Assembly (NCBI GenBank): GCA_037044905.1
Contig: JBAOKB010000039.1
Span: 1 to 45,757, forward strand
DNA from: Hortaea werneckii
Taxonomy: Eukaryota; Ascomycota; Dothideomycetes; Mycosphaerellales; Teratosphaeriaceae
DNA length: 45,757 bases
Direction of reading: 5' to 3'
How positions within the stretch are numbered: position 1 is the first letter of the stretch; every line of letters starts with the position of its first letter. Positions 11,144-22,592 of the stretch are shown here, piece after piece. The notes beneath the pieces are model-generated. The model had not been told where the DNA came from. It was given only the letters and a program-made list of their open reading frames with translations, and did not search any database. A program made the position numbers and the translations under genes.

Positions 11144-13058
11144 CGTGTTTGGCAAAGAGTGGAATGATACAGGGAAAGAATGCGTTGAGTGAAGGAGAGA
11201 AGGAGAGGAAGAGTCTAGGGAGGATGCTGTGAATAGGAAAGATCTATCATATACAATTGACAGTACTATGAGCTTAGTAGTAGCATCGTCTCCGGGTCTC
11301 AGTGGGAGACGGGTCCGAAGGAGGATAGTTCGCACCAGATGACATGGGTATAAGCCAAAGGCGTGCTGACTAGTTAGGAACAGAGTCTTTCGCAGGCACA
11401 CTATTATTATTGCGGGCGGGTCATCACGGCGTGATGATTTGAGATGTGAAGTTGGAAGGTCACGTCCGTGCGGTACCGAAGCTGTCAATATTTCCTGAAA
11501 AGGTTCCTAGTTTTGCTAGTCTCGCTAGGCCAGGGAACGCGATTCAGTAGAATTCAGTAGACTCCGTGGCCGTCGTCATTTCGTCGACTCTAACCGACTT
11601 AAACTCGCCGATCTTAATTGCATTGTTGCCTTATTAGCCGCCAACTGGCTGTGCTGGCAGCCTTACAACGGTCGGCATGACTACCGAGGAGATCTGTACC
11701 GGCATGCTTCTGGGGCGAAATTGTCAAGTGGAGACTCTCTGGACATATCGGTTGATATCACAGTCAGATCCCTGGAAGGGAATTTGTAAAACGTCCCTTT
11801 TACCGAAGTCGTCTAGCTCAGGAAGTATTCACAAATATTCCGAGGTCTTGGCATTCCCTATTCGACTCCGTGAAGGCGTCGTTTCCATTGCCTTTGCACC
11901 TTCACAGTCGGCGGATACACGTGCGAAGTCTGGACAGACCTCCATCCTGACCTCTCGATTTAAACCGCGGCGCCGATGATATCGGGTGTCTTGTATCTTC
12001 CCAAGGCACGGCATGCCACTCACAGTGACATCTCATTCATCCGCGCTGCTCACTGCATCAGACAGCGAGCTCGGCTCTACCACTACCTCCTAGAATTGCC
12101 GGGATACCCGACGCAGTTGACTGTACACACAACCAAAAACAAGCAGACCTCTTGACGCGAAAATCAGGCCACCACACAAGGCTGATGAGCGTGGGATTTT
12201 GGCGCTGACAGTGCAGAAGGCGTCTTCTCATTGGCCATCCTGACAACACCTGCCGTGTTTCCCAATCTTATATTGCCATCGTCACAGAACGCAGATGGGT
12301 CATGTGGGCTTATTGAAGCCCGCTTCTCAGCCCTTCCTGCTCATTATTGCTTTTGCTGGGCGGGAAACACGGCATTGTAGCTTGCATGGAACGGCGACGG
12401 TGTGACGGCATGTCGATGCTGCCTGCCATATGCATTGATACCCGCGTTGACACATGATGATGTGGACTGAAGTCCTTGAAAGCTATAGACTAGAAGTATG
12501 CGGAGTGTGCTGTATCAATAAGACTTGTCCTCATTTACTGGTCTGACTGCTGAGATATCGTACCACAAAAGCTTCTCCCAAATGGTCTCGACACGGCATA
12601 TTGGGAACTTGTGCGTTGCTTGCGTCTTGCTTTGTTCAATAGATATATGTTGCTGGCTTGTGCTCTACGGTCTGCATCCCTGCTTTCTTATCTTCAATTC
12701 TTTGCAAGAAAGAGACCCTTTTCTCGACTTCCACTCAGCTTCTCAAACAGCAGCAAGCCCCTTGGGTGGCCAATAAAGACAGGATCACGCGTCTCTGTAA
12801 CTCAAAATGCTGCAACATGCTTAGTGGTGGAAAGAAGGTTCTGCTGAATAGCAATTTCTGCGTCAAGGCCTCGCAAGGATAGAAGTTGCAACGATTGAGC
12901 TAATGTTGAAACGCATGCGGGCGGCGTCTGGAAGCAAAGCAGTGACTTCGACGAACAGAGAAGACAACGTAACTTGCTAATGCTCCAGCGTAAATCTGTC
13001 TCTCTACCAGTCTCAGCTGTACTTTCGTCTGTTGCTCTCTTGCTTCGTGAATTGTCGA
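11144..13058. other. 1.9-kb intergenic region, no supported gene
   Basis: Upstream of the secreted hydrolase and downstream of the coiled-coil gene. Only short ORFs with no recognisable protein character. A tandem duplication ATTCAGTAG-A-ATTCAGTAG sits at 11542-11560. Nothing else recognised. Confidence 0.5.
11247..11253 (-). promoter_or_regulatory. Candidate TATA box of the secreted hydrolase gene
   Basis: Minus-strand TATATGA about 105 nt upstream of the chosen ATG (11143). The distance also supports that start rather than the longer open frame. Confidence 0.35.
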
Positions 13059-14573
13059 TCAACAATCCCCTGCTTGTTTGGCTCTCGGTCTCGATCTTGA
13101 ATCTGAGCCCGGCACCATCGGCGCGGAAGCAGAGCGTTGATGCGAGACAGGTGCTGTCGCATTCGAAGAAGAAAAGGCCTGCTTTTCCACATCTTCCTTC
13201 GCTCTTGCTGTCGCCACCGGCCACGACAAGGCAGGGCTGCCAGCAAGGACTGGGCCACCATGGTTGCCATCATCTTCGGTTGGTGTAAGCTCAGTGTCTT
13301 TGGCTGCCGCCATTTCAGACTCTTGCTCCAACCACTTGTCTACCCTGGATTTCGCCAGTGCTCCGTGATGTAGCGAACGGTCTACAGGTATGCCTCTGAA
13401 GAGACTCTCTGGGGATTGGCTTTGCAGCTGAGCGGGATGGCCCACCATGTCTTTTAGCTGCAACCAAGAGAGAGTTCCTGGAGTTATGACAGGCATACCG
13501 AGGGCCAGAGATGACGGACTGCCTTCCTCTGGCGTTTCACTCTCTTCGTTAGCATGAGCGTCGGCACTCATTGGCTGGGGAAGGAAGTGATCCGTCGCAT
13601 GGTCGACCAGAAGTCCTTCGTGCACGCATTCTTCCTCTAAATGCGCAAGTCCATTTTCCGCTTCTGCTAAGGCTATATTGGCGTCTTGAATTCGTTTGCT
13701 GTAGACGGCATTAAATTCTTCGTCCGGGTGTTCAGGCGATTGACCTTGATCTTGTCGCAACTGACGATTGATCCGCTCTTCCTCAAATTCAGTCTGAAGA
13801 TCTGCAAGCCGCTCTTGCAAAACTTCAAGGTCAGCAACGCTTGCGTAGTATCTTTCGAGCAGGGGATGTACGCTAGACGGGGCATCCACTTGGGAAGTGC
13901 CGTTGGAGGAAGCGATCTCTGAACTACGCCGTGTGAGGTTGCCTTGATCGCTTAGAGTCCGTAATGTTTCTTGAACAGCGGCAGCGAACTTCTGCTCCCG
14001 TCGTCTCAAACGAAATTGCTTGTTGCCCAACTCCCCCTCGGCGGCCGTCGACGACTCTATTTGGTCGGTGACTACTTTGATGTCTCCCTGAACTTGCTTC
14101 AGTAGTTGACTGAGAAGTTCGAGTGAAGGACCCAGAGGCACTTCGATTAGCATTTCTCTGGCCGCCTCCACGAACTTGGTCATGGAGGACTGGACGAAGC
14201 GATACTGATGCTTCCTGCATTCCCATGCGTAGTTTGCACTATCTCGAAGAACGTCCACGTCCTGACTAAGTTGGTCGAGCTTTGCTTGCTGGTTGATGAC
14301 TTTCTGCGCAGCGCTTTGGAAGTGACTGTAGTCGCTGTTGGCTCGACGGTGTGGTAACCCCCGAGCAGTGCTAACGGGACCTTCATCAACATGGTGGTTA
14401 GGCGAAGGAAGTCGATTGGGGTGGTCATGTCCGGGTATGGGTAAGTCAGCTCTCGCTGGCGATGGATCAGGCTGCAGGCTCGATGGGTCAGCATTGGTCT
14501 CCTCAACACTACGCGCACTATGTCGCAGTTGATATGGCGGCACTGTAGGCTCCTCTGGCTCATCCATTCCCAA
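13059..14573 (-). CDS. Hypothetical coiled-coil protein, 504 aa
   Basis: Not recognised. One uninterrupted exon starts MGMDEPEEPT and ends at a TGA at 13059. Residues 1 to about 80 are Pro/Ser/His-rich and disordered. Residues about 82-330 are strongly helical with heptad-like spacing: FQSAAQKVINQQAKLDQLSQ, LELLSQLLKQVQGDIKVV, VADLEVLQERLADLQTEFEE and IALAEAENGLAHLEEE. The C-terminal third is low complexity but has a short conserved-looking patch, PGTLSWLQLKDMVGHP. No membrane segment or catalytic motif. The architecture resembles structural or nuclear-pore/cytoskeleton adaptor proteins, but no function is claimed. The ATG lies 299 bp from the retrotransposon LTR, so its promoter abuts the insertion. 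Confidence 0.75.
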   Translation of the reverse strand: MGMDEPEEPTVPPYQLRHSARSVEETNADPSSLQPDPSPARADLPIPGHDHPNRLPSPNHHVDEGPVSTARGLPHRRANSDYSHFQSAAQKVINQQAKLDQLSQDVDVLRDSANYAWECRKHQYRFVQSSMTKFVEAAREMLIEVPLGPSLELLSQLLKQVQGDIKVVTDQIESSTAAEGELGNKQFRLRRREQKFAAAVQETLRTLSDQGNLTRRSSEIASSNGTSQVDAPSSVHPLLERYYASVADLEVLQERLADLQTEFEEERINRQLRQDQGQSPEHPDEEFNAVYSKRIQDANIALAEAENGLAHLEEECVHEGLLVDHATDHFLPQPMSADAHANEESETPEEGSPSSLALGMPVITPGTLSWLQLKDMVGHPAQLQSQSPESLFRGIPVDRSLHHGALAKSRVDKWLEQESEMAAAKDTELTPTEDDGNHGGPVLAGSPALSWPVATARAKEDVEKQAFSSSNATAPVSHQRSASAPMVPGSDSRSRPRAKQAGDC

Positions 14574-14852
14574 TCAAGTGAGTTCGCCGTTCGTAAGTCA
14601 TGTCTACTGTCACGGGGCTTCGTAACTGGTCACTCTTATGGAGCAGGTTTGGACTGTACCACGCAGTCATTAATGCGGGGCGGGTTGCCGAGCCACATAG
14701 AGGGGTCGTCACAGATTGGTGGCAGGGAGGACGACAAGTGGAAGTCAGGGACCCAGTAGAATGTCAGTCCGTCCGAACCCGTTTGTTCTTGGACACCTGA
14801 GCAACCTAAGCATGTGCAGCCTCGGGCTCAAAATTCGTGGCACAGCGGACTA

Positions 14853-14870
14853 TACCTAGGTACCTAGGTA
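14853..14870. repeat. Perfect 18-bp palindrome at the retrotransposon insertion point
   Basis: TACCTAGGTACCTAGGTA is its own reverse complement. The left target-site duplication GTACG (14868-14872) starts inside its last three bases, so the element inserted at the edge of this palindrome. Confidence 0.8.
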
Positions 14871-14872
14871 CG
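14868..14872. repeat. Target-site duplication, left copy
   Basis: GTACG directly before the left LTR; the same five bases follow the right LTR at 22588-22592. A 5-bp duplication is typical of Ty3/gypsy integrases. Confidence 0.9.
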
Positions 14873-14969
14873 TGTTGTAGTTATAATGAGTTGATTTCAT
14901 GAAGCTATCTACTAGCAACTGCTAGGTATACCCGTTGCTAAGGCTAAGCCGTGCTTAGCTTATATAATA
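14873..14969 (-). repeat. Long terminal repeat, left (3' LTR of the minus-strand element)
   Basis: 97 bp, plus-strand ends TGTTGTAGTT...TATAATA; the terminal CA has become TA. It matches the right LTR at 89 of 97 positions. All eight differences (LTR offsets 11, 16, 26, 29, 42, 74, 91, 96) are RIP-type transitions (CA to TA or TG to TA). Confidence 0.95.
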
Positions 14970-14984
14970 GTTTGCTACCCTTTT
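14970..14984 (-). other. Polypurine tract
   Basis: On the minus strand AAAAGGGTAGCAAAC abuts the 3' LTR. The AAAAGGG core at this position is where plus-strand DNA priming is expected in Ty3/gypsy elements. Confidence 0.6.
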
Positions 14985-15059
14985 AGAAAGAGGTAGTCGT
15001 CCTTAACTATACCGTTAGCTATCGAGTTACTATTTTTATAATATCGCAAGAGTAGAGTA

Positions 15060-16080
15060 AAGTATTGTAAGTTAGCCATTAGAACGCCTAAAATAATAAA
15101 GGAAAACCTTTTCTTATCTACCTCGTTTATTAACTTCTTAAGCTAGCTACTCGTGTTCCTTCTTAGTACCCTAACCTTCTTTCTTCTCTACCTCTTAACC
15201 TTTTTTTTATTTAGGTATTAGCTCTCTATCGAGACCTATATGCTTATAGTATTCCTCTCTCTATTCTAGTAGTAGAGTTAGGGGAGCTAGATAGGTACTC
15301 TAGGTAGTAGTAGGCTTAGGAGTAGGTAGAGCTATTAAGTTATTGTCGGCTAGTATAGTAGAATTGTTAAGTAAAGTCCCCTTCTTCTTCTTCTTCTTCT
15401 TAGTTTTAGTAGGAGGAGGAGTTACTACATTAGACGAAGTATTACTATTACGCTCTTCCTCCTTAACTATACTAGAAGGTTTACTAGGGTTACTAGAACT
15501 ATCGAGCTTCTACTTCTTAACTAGTAACAACGAGTCGTAGGCAATACTTACTAGATAGCTATAAGAGTACGCGATATTCTAGATCTCCTTATTAAAGTTT
15601 TTATCGTTATAGTAGTCGATTAGCGCGTTAAGAAGCGAGGCTAGGGACGCCTTTAATAAGCTATTACATACAACATTTAAATCTTGCTTACTATAGATAC
15701 GCTTCTAACTTAGTAGTATCGTCGATCTATCGAGACGCGTTACCTTTTTAAAGAATTCCTTTAGGAAGGTTAGATTGTATTCTAGGTTTACAATCTTAGT
15801 TTAAAACTCCTTATACTTTATAGGAGATTCGAGATACTTGTTACGAAATGTCGTTATTTTGTCGATATACTATAAACAAATACTATAAGGAGTATTTAGA
15901 AGTACCTCTACTAGGTCTACTTTTATATAGTAGGCCTATAGCTTATCCTTAGCCTACTTTATTTTTATAATTACTAGATTAGCTTAGATGTTCGTATTAA
16001 GCTACCTAGTATAATAGTTCTTCTAGTTAGCTACTATTAATTCTTTAACTATCTTTTTAGGGTTATCGAAGTAGTTAATA
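15060..16080 (-). pseudogene. Degenerate third ORF of the retrotransposon, downstream of integrase
   Basis: One minus-strand frame can be followed for about 340 codons. Between about 16080 and 15340 it has ten stops (eight TAG, two TAA), all explicable as RIP-mutated Trp or Gln codons. Segments look like real protein: RYLPYINYFDNPKKIVKEL, NVVCNSLLKASLASLLNALI, then a Ser/Pro-rich tail TSSNVVTPPPTKT running into six lysines (from the CTT repeat near 15380) and a charged end. It lies after the chromodomain-like remnant, where a standard Ty3/gypsy element has only its 3' untranslated region. No family recognised and no membrane segment seen, so nothing points to an envelope gene. Confidence 0.5.
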
Positions 16081-16499
16081 TAAGGTAGATATCGATTAAA
16101 TAGCTATTTACTAGGGTAACTATCGAGGAAATAGATATTAATATCGAGAAGATAGAAAAACTATAAAGAGAGAGTCCTTATTTATATTAGAAACTATTAA
16201 GCTACTATATAGGAGCTAGCGTATATAACTGCCCTAGTAAGCGCTCTCTAAGGTTAATAAAGATAGGGCGCTATCCTAGCGCTATATAAATTTTGTCCTA
16301 AATAAAACTTAGTAGCTTCTAAGCTATATAAATTTATATTGTAGGTAAAGTTTTTAGCTTAAATTACTATAACGGGCTTCCTCTATAGGGTATTGTCCTA
16401 GTAGAGTTACTATTAAGGAATTATTAGAGCCGCTATTAGGGAACTATCGATTTTTCTTACTATTTTAGTAAGTAGTAGTCTCGTTAGTATTCCTTAACT

Positions 16500-19400
16500 A
16501 AGCTTATAGGTAGTAGCGCTAACTATACCTAACTATCGAGATATGTTTCTCTTCCTTTCTACCTAATAAGATACTCCTATATCTATTGTTACTCTCTACC
16601 TATAGTCCTCGTTTAATGTCGAAGTAGCTTATCTAGTTCTTCTCTCTATAGTAGGCGCTCTAATTATATACGTAGTTAGTTATATAGATTCTACTATTAG
16701 GGAATTAGTTCTAACTTCGCGATAGAAATAATAGAGTATATCTTCTAGCTCTTTAGTAGATCTAGCTAATAGGCGAGTCTACCTACTATTTATTAAATTA
16801 GGAATAGTCTATAGTATAGAGGAGTTAACTTTCTATTAGTAACTCCTAGTACTATATAGTTTAATAACTATAAATAGACCTTATCCCCTACCTCTAATTA
16901 CTAATTCTAGTACTTACTATCGAACTATCGCTTTATTATTATTTATATATAGGCTAATAAATCGGCCGCTTCCTATCGAGTAATCTCTAGCTCTTAGGTC
17001 GCTATAGTTAAAAAGTCGGCTATCTCCTAAAGTTTAAACCCTAAATAGATCTTATTTAGTACTTTTCTAGTACTTTAGTTTATAGAATTGTTTAATATAA
17101 ACTATAGCTACGGTAGAATCTATTTCTACTCTAGAGTGCTATCTAGGTATTTTGCTATATAGTAATGTAACGCGATTTCTATAGTCTAGTTAGTTCGCTT
17201 AGACTACCCGTTAGTTTAAGAGTAATACGCTATCGATTAGAGTAATCTCGTACCTAATTTATTAAAAATAGTCTTCTAAAGTATAGCTATAAACTTTAGG
17301 TCTCTATTAGAGATTATTACTACTAGTAGTCCCTAGTCTATAGCGAGTAGGGTATCTAGTAGAAGGTAGCCCTATAATACTATATCTAAAGTATCGTAGC
17401 TAGGTACTAGGAGGTTACATTTAGAAAACTTATAAGTAGCAGTTAATACTATGTTATATCCCGCTACCTTAGGTAGTACTACTATAAAGTTAATTATAAT
17501 AGTATAAAAAGAAACTATTAGACTATAAATTAGCTATATACTTCTATATAGGCGGTATCGAACTATCTATAGCTATTAATACTCTAGGTAATAGCGAACG
17601 TATTCTCTTAGTCTTTTCTTAAGCTTCTAAATATAATATTATTATTAAACGCGTTTGTAAAGCCTATAAAAACCGATGTAGTATTACTCGTTATATATTA
17701 TAGCGAAGATGTCGCCTACTATATCTTTAGGGACATAGATATAGTCCCCCTACTAGAGTAAGTCCTCTACCTAATAGAAGGTAGTTTAGTCTAGAAAGTC
17801 GATAGCTAGGGCTTTTAGGTAGCTAAAGTATTTATCTATATTATAGCTTTATATAAGTTACGCCTTAAACGTAGGATCGATTTTAAGGAGGTCTATTGCC
17901 TAGCTATTAAGTAACTCTAGTAAATTTAATATTACTAGGTTATCTAGGATATTATTGTCGTCTATAATAGACGTAGATTATTTCGCTATAAGACGCAATA
18001 GTATATTAGGAATAATATATTCGTAACCTAGGATATATATAATGTTAAGCTAAAACTAGGATAGATATTATAACGCGCGTATTAGTCGATTATTAAGTTT
18101 ATTTACTAAGCTAGAATTTAGCAAAGTCTATCGAACTATTCCTATCGTAGTAGCGTAATCTATTAGGACTACTATTAGCTTATTTAATACTTTAATTATC
18201 TAGTATACCTATTTAATAGTCTAAACTAAGTATATAACTTCTAGCTCGGTAGGCTAATATTGTTATTCTACTATTAAGAGAGTTTTCGAAAGATAGAGAA
18301 TCGATTTTACCTTTGTATATAGAGAGGTTGTAGAGATAATATCGCCCTATATATAGGCAACTATAACCCTAAATCCTTGTTACTTTAATCTATTTATAAA
18401 TAGATAGAGTAAACGCTTATAATTATAGTATACTAGCTGTTTCGAATCTATAAATTAGGCCTATAATACTTTAAAACTATCGAGAAGCTCTAGAGTTAGT
18501 TCTACCTATATTATATTTATAAAACTCTATTATATATATCTAGCTATAGGAGCGCCTTTAAGGCCTTCTATCTTTCTTTACTAGAGTAGTTTAGTAAGCT
18601 AAGTATAGTAGAGGATATAGTATCGCTACTATTTAGTTATTCTAAGATAGGTTTCTAAATCTTTTAGTATACTAGGAAATAAGAGCGCTTTAAGCACTAC
18701 TATCTTGTTATTAGCTATTGTTAGCCTAAGACTATCTACCTTCTAACCTAGTAACGTTAAAGAAGGGAAACCTAGAAAGGCCTTTTTTCTAGAAAGAGTT
18801 AGGTTATAGTCTTATAGTACTTAAAAGACTATTGTTAAATATCGAAGATATTCTTCTAACGTATAGCTATAAATTACTATATTATTAATAAAGGCTTTTA
18901 TAAAGCCCTCGCATTTCGGCTACAAGATACAATTAATTATTCTTTACGTATATAGAGGTACATTCTTGTAGCCTATAAGTACTATATTATACTACTTCTA
19001 TCCTTAGTATATAACTACTATAAGTTTATATTAATCCTTTTCTTATACTAGAAATTAGTAAAAGAAACTAGTTATATTAATAATAGAGAGAAATTAGTAC
19101 CTAGTAACCGCTAAAATAATATCTAATTATAGAGGAAGAGAGTATGCGTCCGTTAAGGTAACCTTATTTAATCCGCAAATATTAACTACTACTCTACCTT
19201 TATGTTTACTATTAACGTTCCTCTAGACTATAAATACTAGAAAGCTAAAAGGTATTAGCTTTGTACTCTACTATATACGACTTTGCTAGTAAAGCTTTTT
19301 ATATATACTATTAATAAAGTCTCTATCTGCTAGGCCTATTAGGTATACTCGATAGGCAAGCTTTATATTAGCTAAACGCTAATTGTCAACTAGAGGTATT
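16500..19400 (-). pseudogene. Degenerate Pol: reverse transcriptase, RNase H, integrase, chromodomain-like
   Basis: Boundaries are approximate. Around 18841-18896 the minus strand reads AFINNIVIYSYTLEEYLRY, the RT active-site box, with the catalytic Asp pair altered to Asn-Asn (GAT to AAT, a RIP change). It is followed by LTLSRKKAFLGFPSLTLLG. Near 17290-17320 IISNRDLKF marks the second integrase Asp region, and near 17160-17230 TNG-stop-SKRTN-stop-T marks the region before the integrase Glu. Near 16553-16577 EYLIR-stop-KG matches the chromodomain EYLVRWKG pattern with Trp turned to stop. The segments occur in the order RT, integrase, chromodomain, as in fungal chromoviruses. Confidence 0.85.
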
Positions 19401-20899
19401 ATTATCTAGTCCTTCTAAGGGATTTTTGCGATCTTTCTATTGTCTATAAAAAGAGGCTCGAATATAGCGACTATTAAGTCGATACGTTTTCGTATCTCTA
19501 GCTCTCTATAGATTATAATACTAAAGTAGCTAACTTCTATTAGGCTTTTATATACTTAGATTAAAAAGGTATCTATCGCGATTATCGAGTTAGCTAATAT
19601 CTAATTAGATTCTACTATTTGTTAGAGACTATTCTAGTTAGGTATATAGGCGGTACCTAGCTATAAGTATTTTCTAATATTAAGGGGTTAGTTAGTCCTA
19701 TTATAGGTATAGACTACTCCCTCTTATAGGTCGAATATCTAGGCTAATAGGCCCGCCTAGTCTAAGGCGAAGTCTAGGATAGCTATAGTAGAATATTAAG
19801 TAAGTAGCTTAATAGGAATTAGTTTTATTATATAGAGAGATATTAAGGTTCGTTTTGTATATTATACCGCGGCTTTATATTTTCGCGATCTCTATACTAG
19901 ATTAGTAACTATCGAGGTTATAGTAACATTGCCTATTAGAGTCGCTAGTAGGTATTGCTTAAAGTCGAGTATTATACCCTTCTAATTAAATAAATCTATA
20001 CTAAGTAATATATTAGGTTTTAAATATAGCAAGATATAAGCTTTATACTATACCTTTACTATCGAATGCTAGTTATTAGTAGCTAGTAAGTATAACGTAA
20101 GTAAAATCTTTCCTAGTACTAGAGTAATTACTTCTTCTACACCTTATATATATAAATAACTAGGAAAATATAAATATAGAATACTAAATCTATCGAGAAA
20201 CTACTCTTCTATTAATGTTATAGGGCTACTAGAATTAACGCAAATAGTTTTATAAAGGCGATCGGGTAGTAGTAAAACCGCTACTATAGTATACTATAAT
20301 TAAGTAATACTATTAAAGGTCTATTGTCTTTTACCTATTCGCTTGTTAGATCTAGTAGTCCTTAGTTTTTTAGGCTAGCGTACTTTTTAGTACAAATATA
20401 CTTATAGAGCTTGTTACAACTATCGAAGCTCTATTAGTATGTTATATACAAAAACCTCTAAGGGTAGTCCTAAGGCGCCTCTAAATATTAAGTATCTATA
20501 GTAATTGTGTACTCTAGCTCCTATAATATTAGTTGCTTGTCTATTAGAGAACTATTATATAGCTAGTTCCTAAGCTTATCTATATAATACCTATCTCGTT
20601 CCTTAGGGTTTTTAAAGTTCTCGTTATAGTCTAAGCTATCTCTCTCTTTATAGTAGTTGTTGTAGCTCTCGCTATCGAGGAAGTAACTATGTACTATAAA
20701 TGGCCTTATAGGGAGGCGGTTACTAGTACTACTAGGCTTACTATAATGCCCTACGCTAGAGTTACCTATCTCGCTTAGCTCTCCTCCGCTTATAATAGTA
20801 AGTCGACTTATAGATAGTAGTAGTACTAGGGTGCTTTATTATCGAGTAGTTATTAGAGGGTTTTAACCGCCTTACTAGCAAAACTCTCTATACTGTTGG

Positions 20900-21500
20900 A
20901 ATAGATTTAGCTACTAATATAGATTAGGTTAGAAGATTTAAGGGTACTAGAGGAAGTTATTATAGAAGGGTCGTTAATTTAACTAAAACCCTCTATAGCT
21001 AAGGTAAGGTATACCTACACCCTATAGTCGACTAAATGTCGACGATAAGCGTTAAGAGTAGAAACTAGCGACTTCTACTTATATATTATAATAAGTCTCT
21101 ATCTATTATATATAACTTATAATAGTTTATATTACTAATAGTTTAGGGAGATTCTATTAAAGAAGTAGGTTAATTCCTTAGTACGCGTATATTAGCTACT
21201 ATCGAGCTTCTATAAACCTAGCATCGTAGGTATACTTTATAATCGTATAGATATATTATACTATAGGTTAGCAGTTATAAGTATTAGCTAGCGTATACTT
21301 CTAGTATCCTAAGCTATTAAGAGCTTTAGATAGCAGCCTCTTAAACTACTTAGTAAGTATCGAATACTACTCGTTAATTAATAAGTACTAGAGTCCTATT
21401 TTTATTATCTATAGTAAACTAGTCGAGTACTATAGCTAGGCAGAGCCTTTTAATAAGGCTAAGATTCTCTCTCGTACTATAGTCTCTCCCTAATAGGAGG
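20900..21500 (-). pseudogene. Degenerate Gag
   Basis: The clearest stretch, near 21185-21240, reads KYTYDARFIEAR, two stops, then LIYAY, resembling the helical capsid region of fungal gypsy Gag proteins. Limits are approximate. A CCHC zinc knuckle was looked for near 20360 but could not be confirmed. Confidence 0.5.
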
Positions 21501-22475
21501 ATATATCCTTTAGCTAATCGATAAATATATATATGTTATAGTATATTAAATCTATATTAATAGTTACTATATCTCCTTCTTCTACTAAGCTATCGAGATT
21601 AGGATAGAAGAACCCTACTTTACTATTATACTAGCTAGGAGGCCTTGCCTACTCGTTTTACTATTTACTAAGAGTATATATAATACTACTATTAATCTAC
21701 TATTAGATATCTAGCTATATAGCTATAGCTCCTTGGACGGCTTTAGTAATTATCTAGCAAATAGCTACTATCTAATCTTCTATAAAACCTACTATATTGT
21801 CGAGTTACTATTAGAGTACCTAGTACTTAAAGCTTATACCTAAATAGGATAAAATAGGTCGACGCTACTTAGTAGCTATTAATAAAGCGTTAGCTCGCCG
21901 CTCTATAGTAGTAGAAGAGGTCGTTAGTCTAGTCGATAATCTATTGCCTATTAAGCTATTGCCTATCTACTAATTTACTAATAGTTGTTCTAAGGAAGGT
22001 ATTCTTCTTAGGATAGCTTCTAGTTTAGGTACGGCTTCCTATTACTATAAGGGAGCCCTTCCTTTCTCTAGGTTAGGATTCTAGGTACCCTCTAGTATTT
22101 GTTATTAGGGCTATTACTATAGCTAGGGAGTAAGGCGAGTATACTAGAAGGAAAGCCTACTTAAGGAGTTTTATATATTACGGATAGCCTATCGAAGTAG
22201 TGTCGGGCTATCTAGCTACTCTAGAGGGTATATTAAGTTAGATAGTATAGGGCAAATGTCTACTAGGCGCCTAAGTTATCCCTTAAGTACTATATTAGTT
22301 ATAGCATGTATATATATATATACGAATAAGTGTAACTATTATACTTAGAGACTTTCGTCTCGTATTAGCTAGCTATAGGGTTCTAGGTACTTAGAAGTTA
22401 TTTAGGCGGTAATCTTAAGAGTAGGGTAGTATACGAATGTAAGGATAGTGCCGTTAGGCTAGTAGATCGCTATAA

Positions 22476-22487
22476 GGCTAGCTACCA
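22476..22487 (-). other. Candidate primer-binding site
   Basis: Three bases inside the 5' (right) LTR the minus strand reads TGGTAGCTAGCC. TGG pairs with the CCA end of a tRNA. Which tRNA cannot be said, because RIP may have altered the site. Confidence 0.5.
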
Positions 22488-22490
22488 AAT

Positions 22491-22587
22491 TGTTGTAGTT
22501 GTAATAAGTTGATTTTATAAAGCTATCTACTGGCAACTGCTAGGTATACCCGTTGCTAAGGCTGAGCCGTGCTTAGCTTACATAACA
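22491..22587 (-). repeat. Long terminal repeat, right (5' LTR of the minus-strand element)
   Basis: 97 bp with intact TG...CA ends (TGTTGTAGTT...CATAACA). On the minus strand it carries TTTATAAAA, a possible TATA box for the element's own transcript. It differs from the left LTR at eight RIP-type positions. Confidence 0.95.
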
Positions 22588-22592
22588 GTACG
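22588..22592. repeat. Target-site duplication, right copy
   Basis: GTACG, identical to 14868-14872. Confidence 0.9.

Larger units (their letters stand above)
14873..22587 (-). mobile_element. Complete but dead Ty3/gypsy LTR retrotransposon, RIP-degraded
   Basis: A 7715-bp element bounded by two 97-bp LTRs and a GTACG target duplication. Orientation is minus: degenerate Gag, reverse transcriptase, integrase and chromodomain-like sequence read in that order from right to left, with the primer-binding site next to the right LTR and the polypurine tract next to the left LTR. The interior is extremely rich in TpA and almost devoid of CpA and TpG. For example, 15001-15060 has 12 TpA, one CpA and no TpG, the signature of C-to-T changes at CpA on both strands. 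Every recognisable protein segment is interrupted by TAG/TAA. No intact ORF of useful length lies between about 15540 and 22600. The element cannot encode functional proteins. Flanking DNA returns abruptly to normal composition at both ends. Confidence 0.95.

Noticed and set aside
10481..11167. 228-codon plus-strand frame opposite the secreted hydrolase
   Set aside because: Antisense shadow; the minus strand has a signal peptide, a GHSFG elbow and a consistent intron.
15343..15540. Plus-strand ORF with poly-Phe in the retrotransposon
   Set aside because: It is the complement of the Lys-repeat of the minus-strand degenerate ORF.
14873..22587. Possible centromere or AT-isochore
   Set aside because: The AT-rich block is exactly delimited by LTRs and target duplications, so a single RIP-mutated retrotransposon explains it fully.
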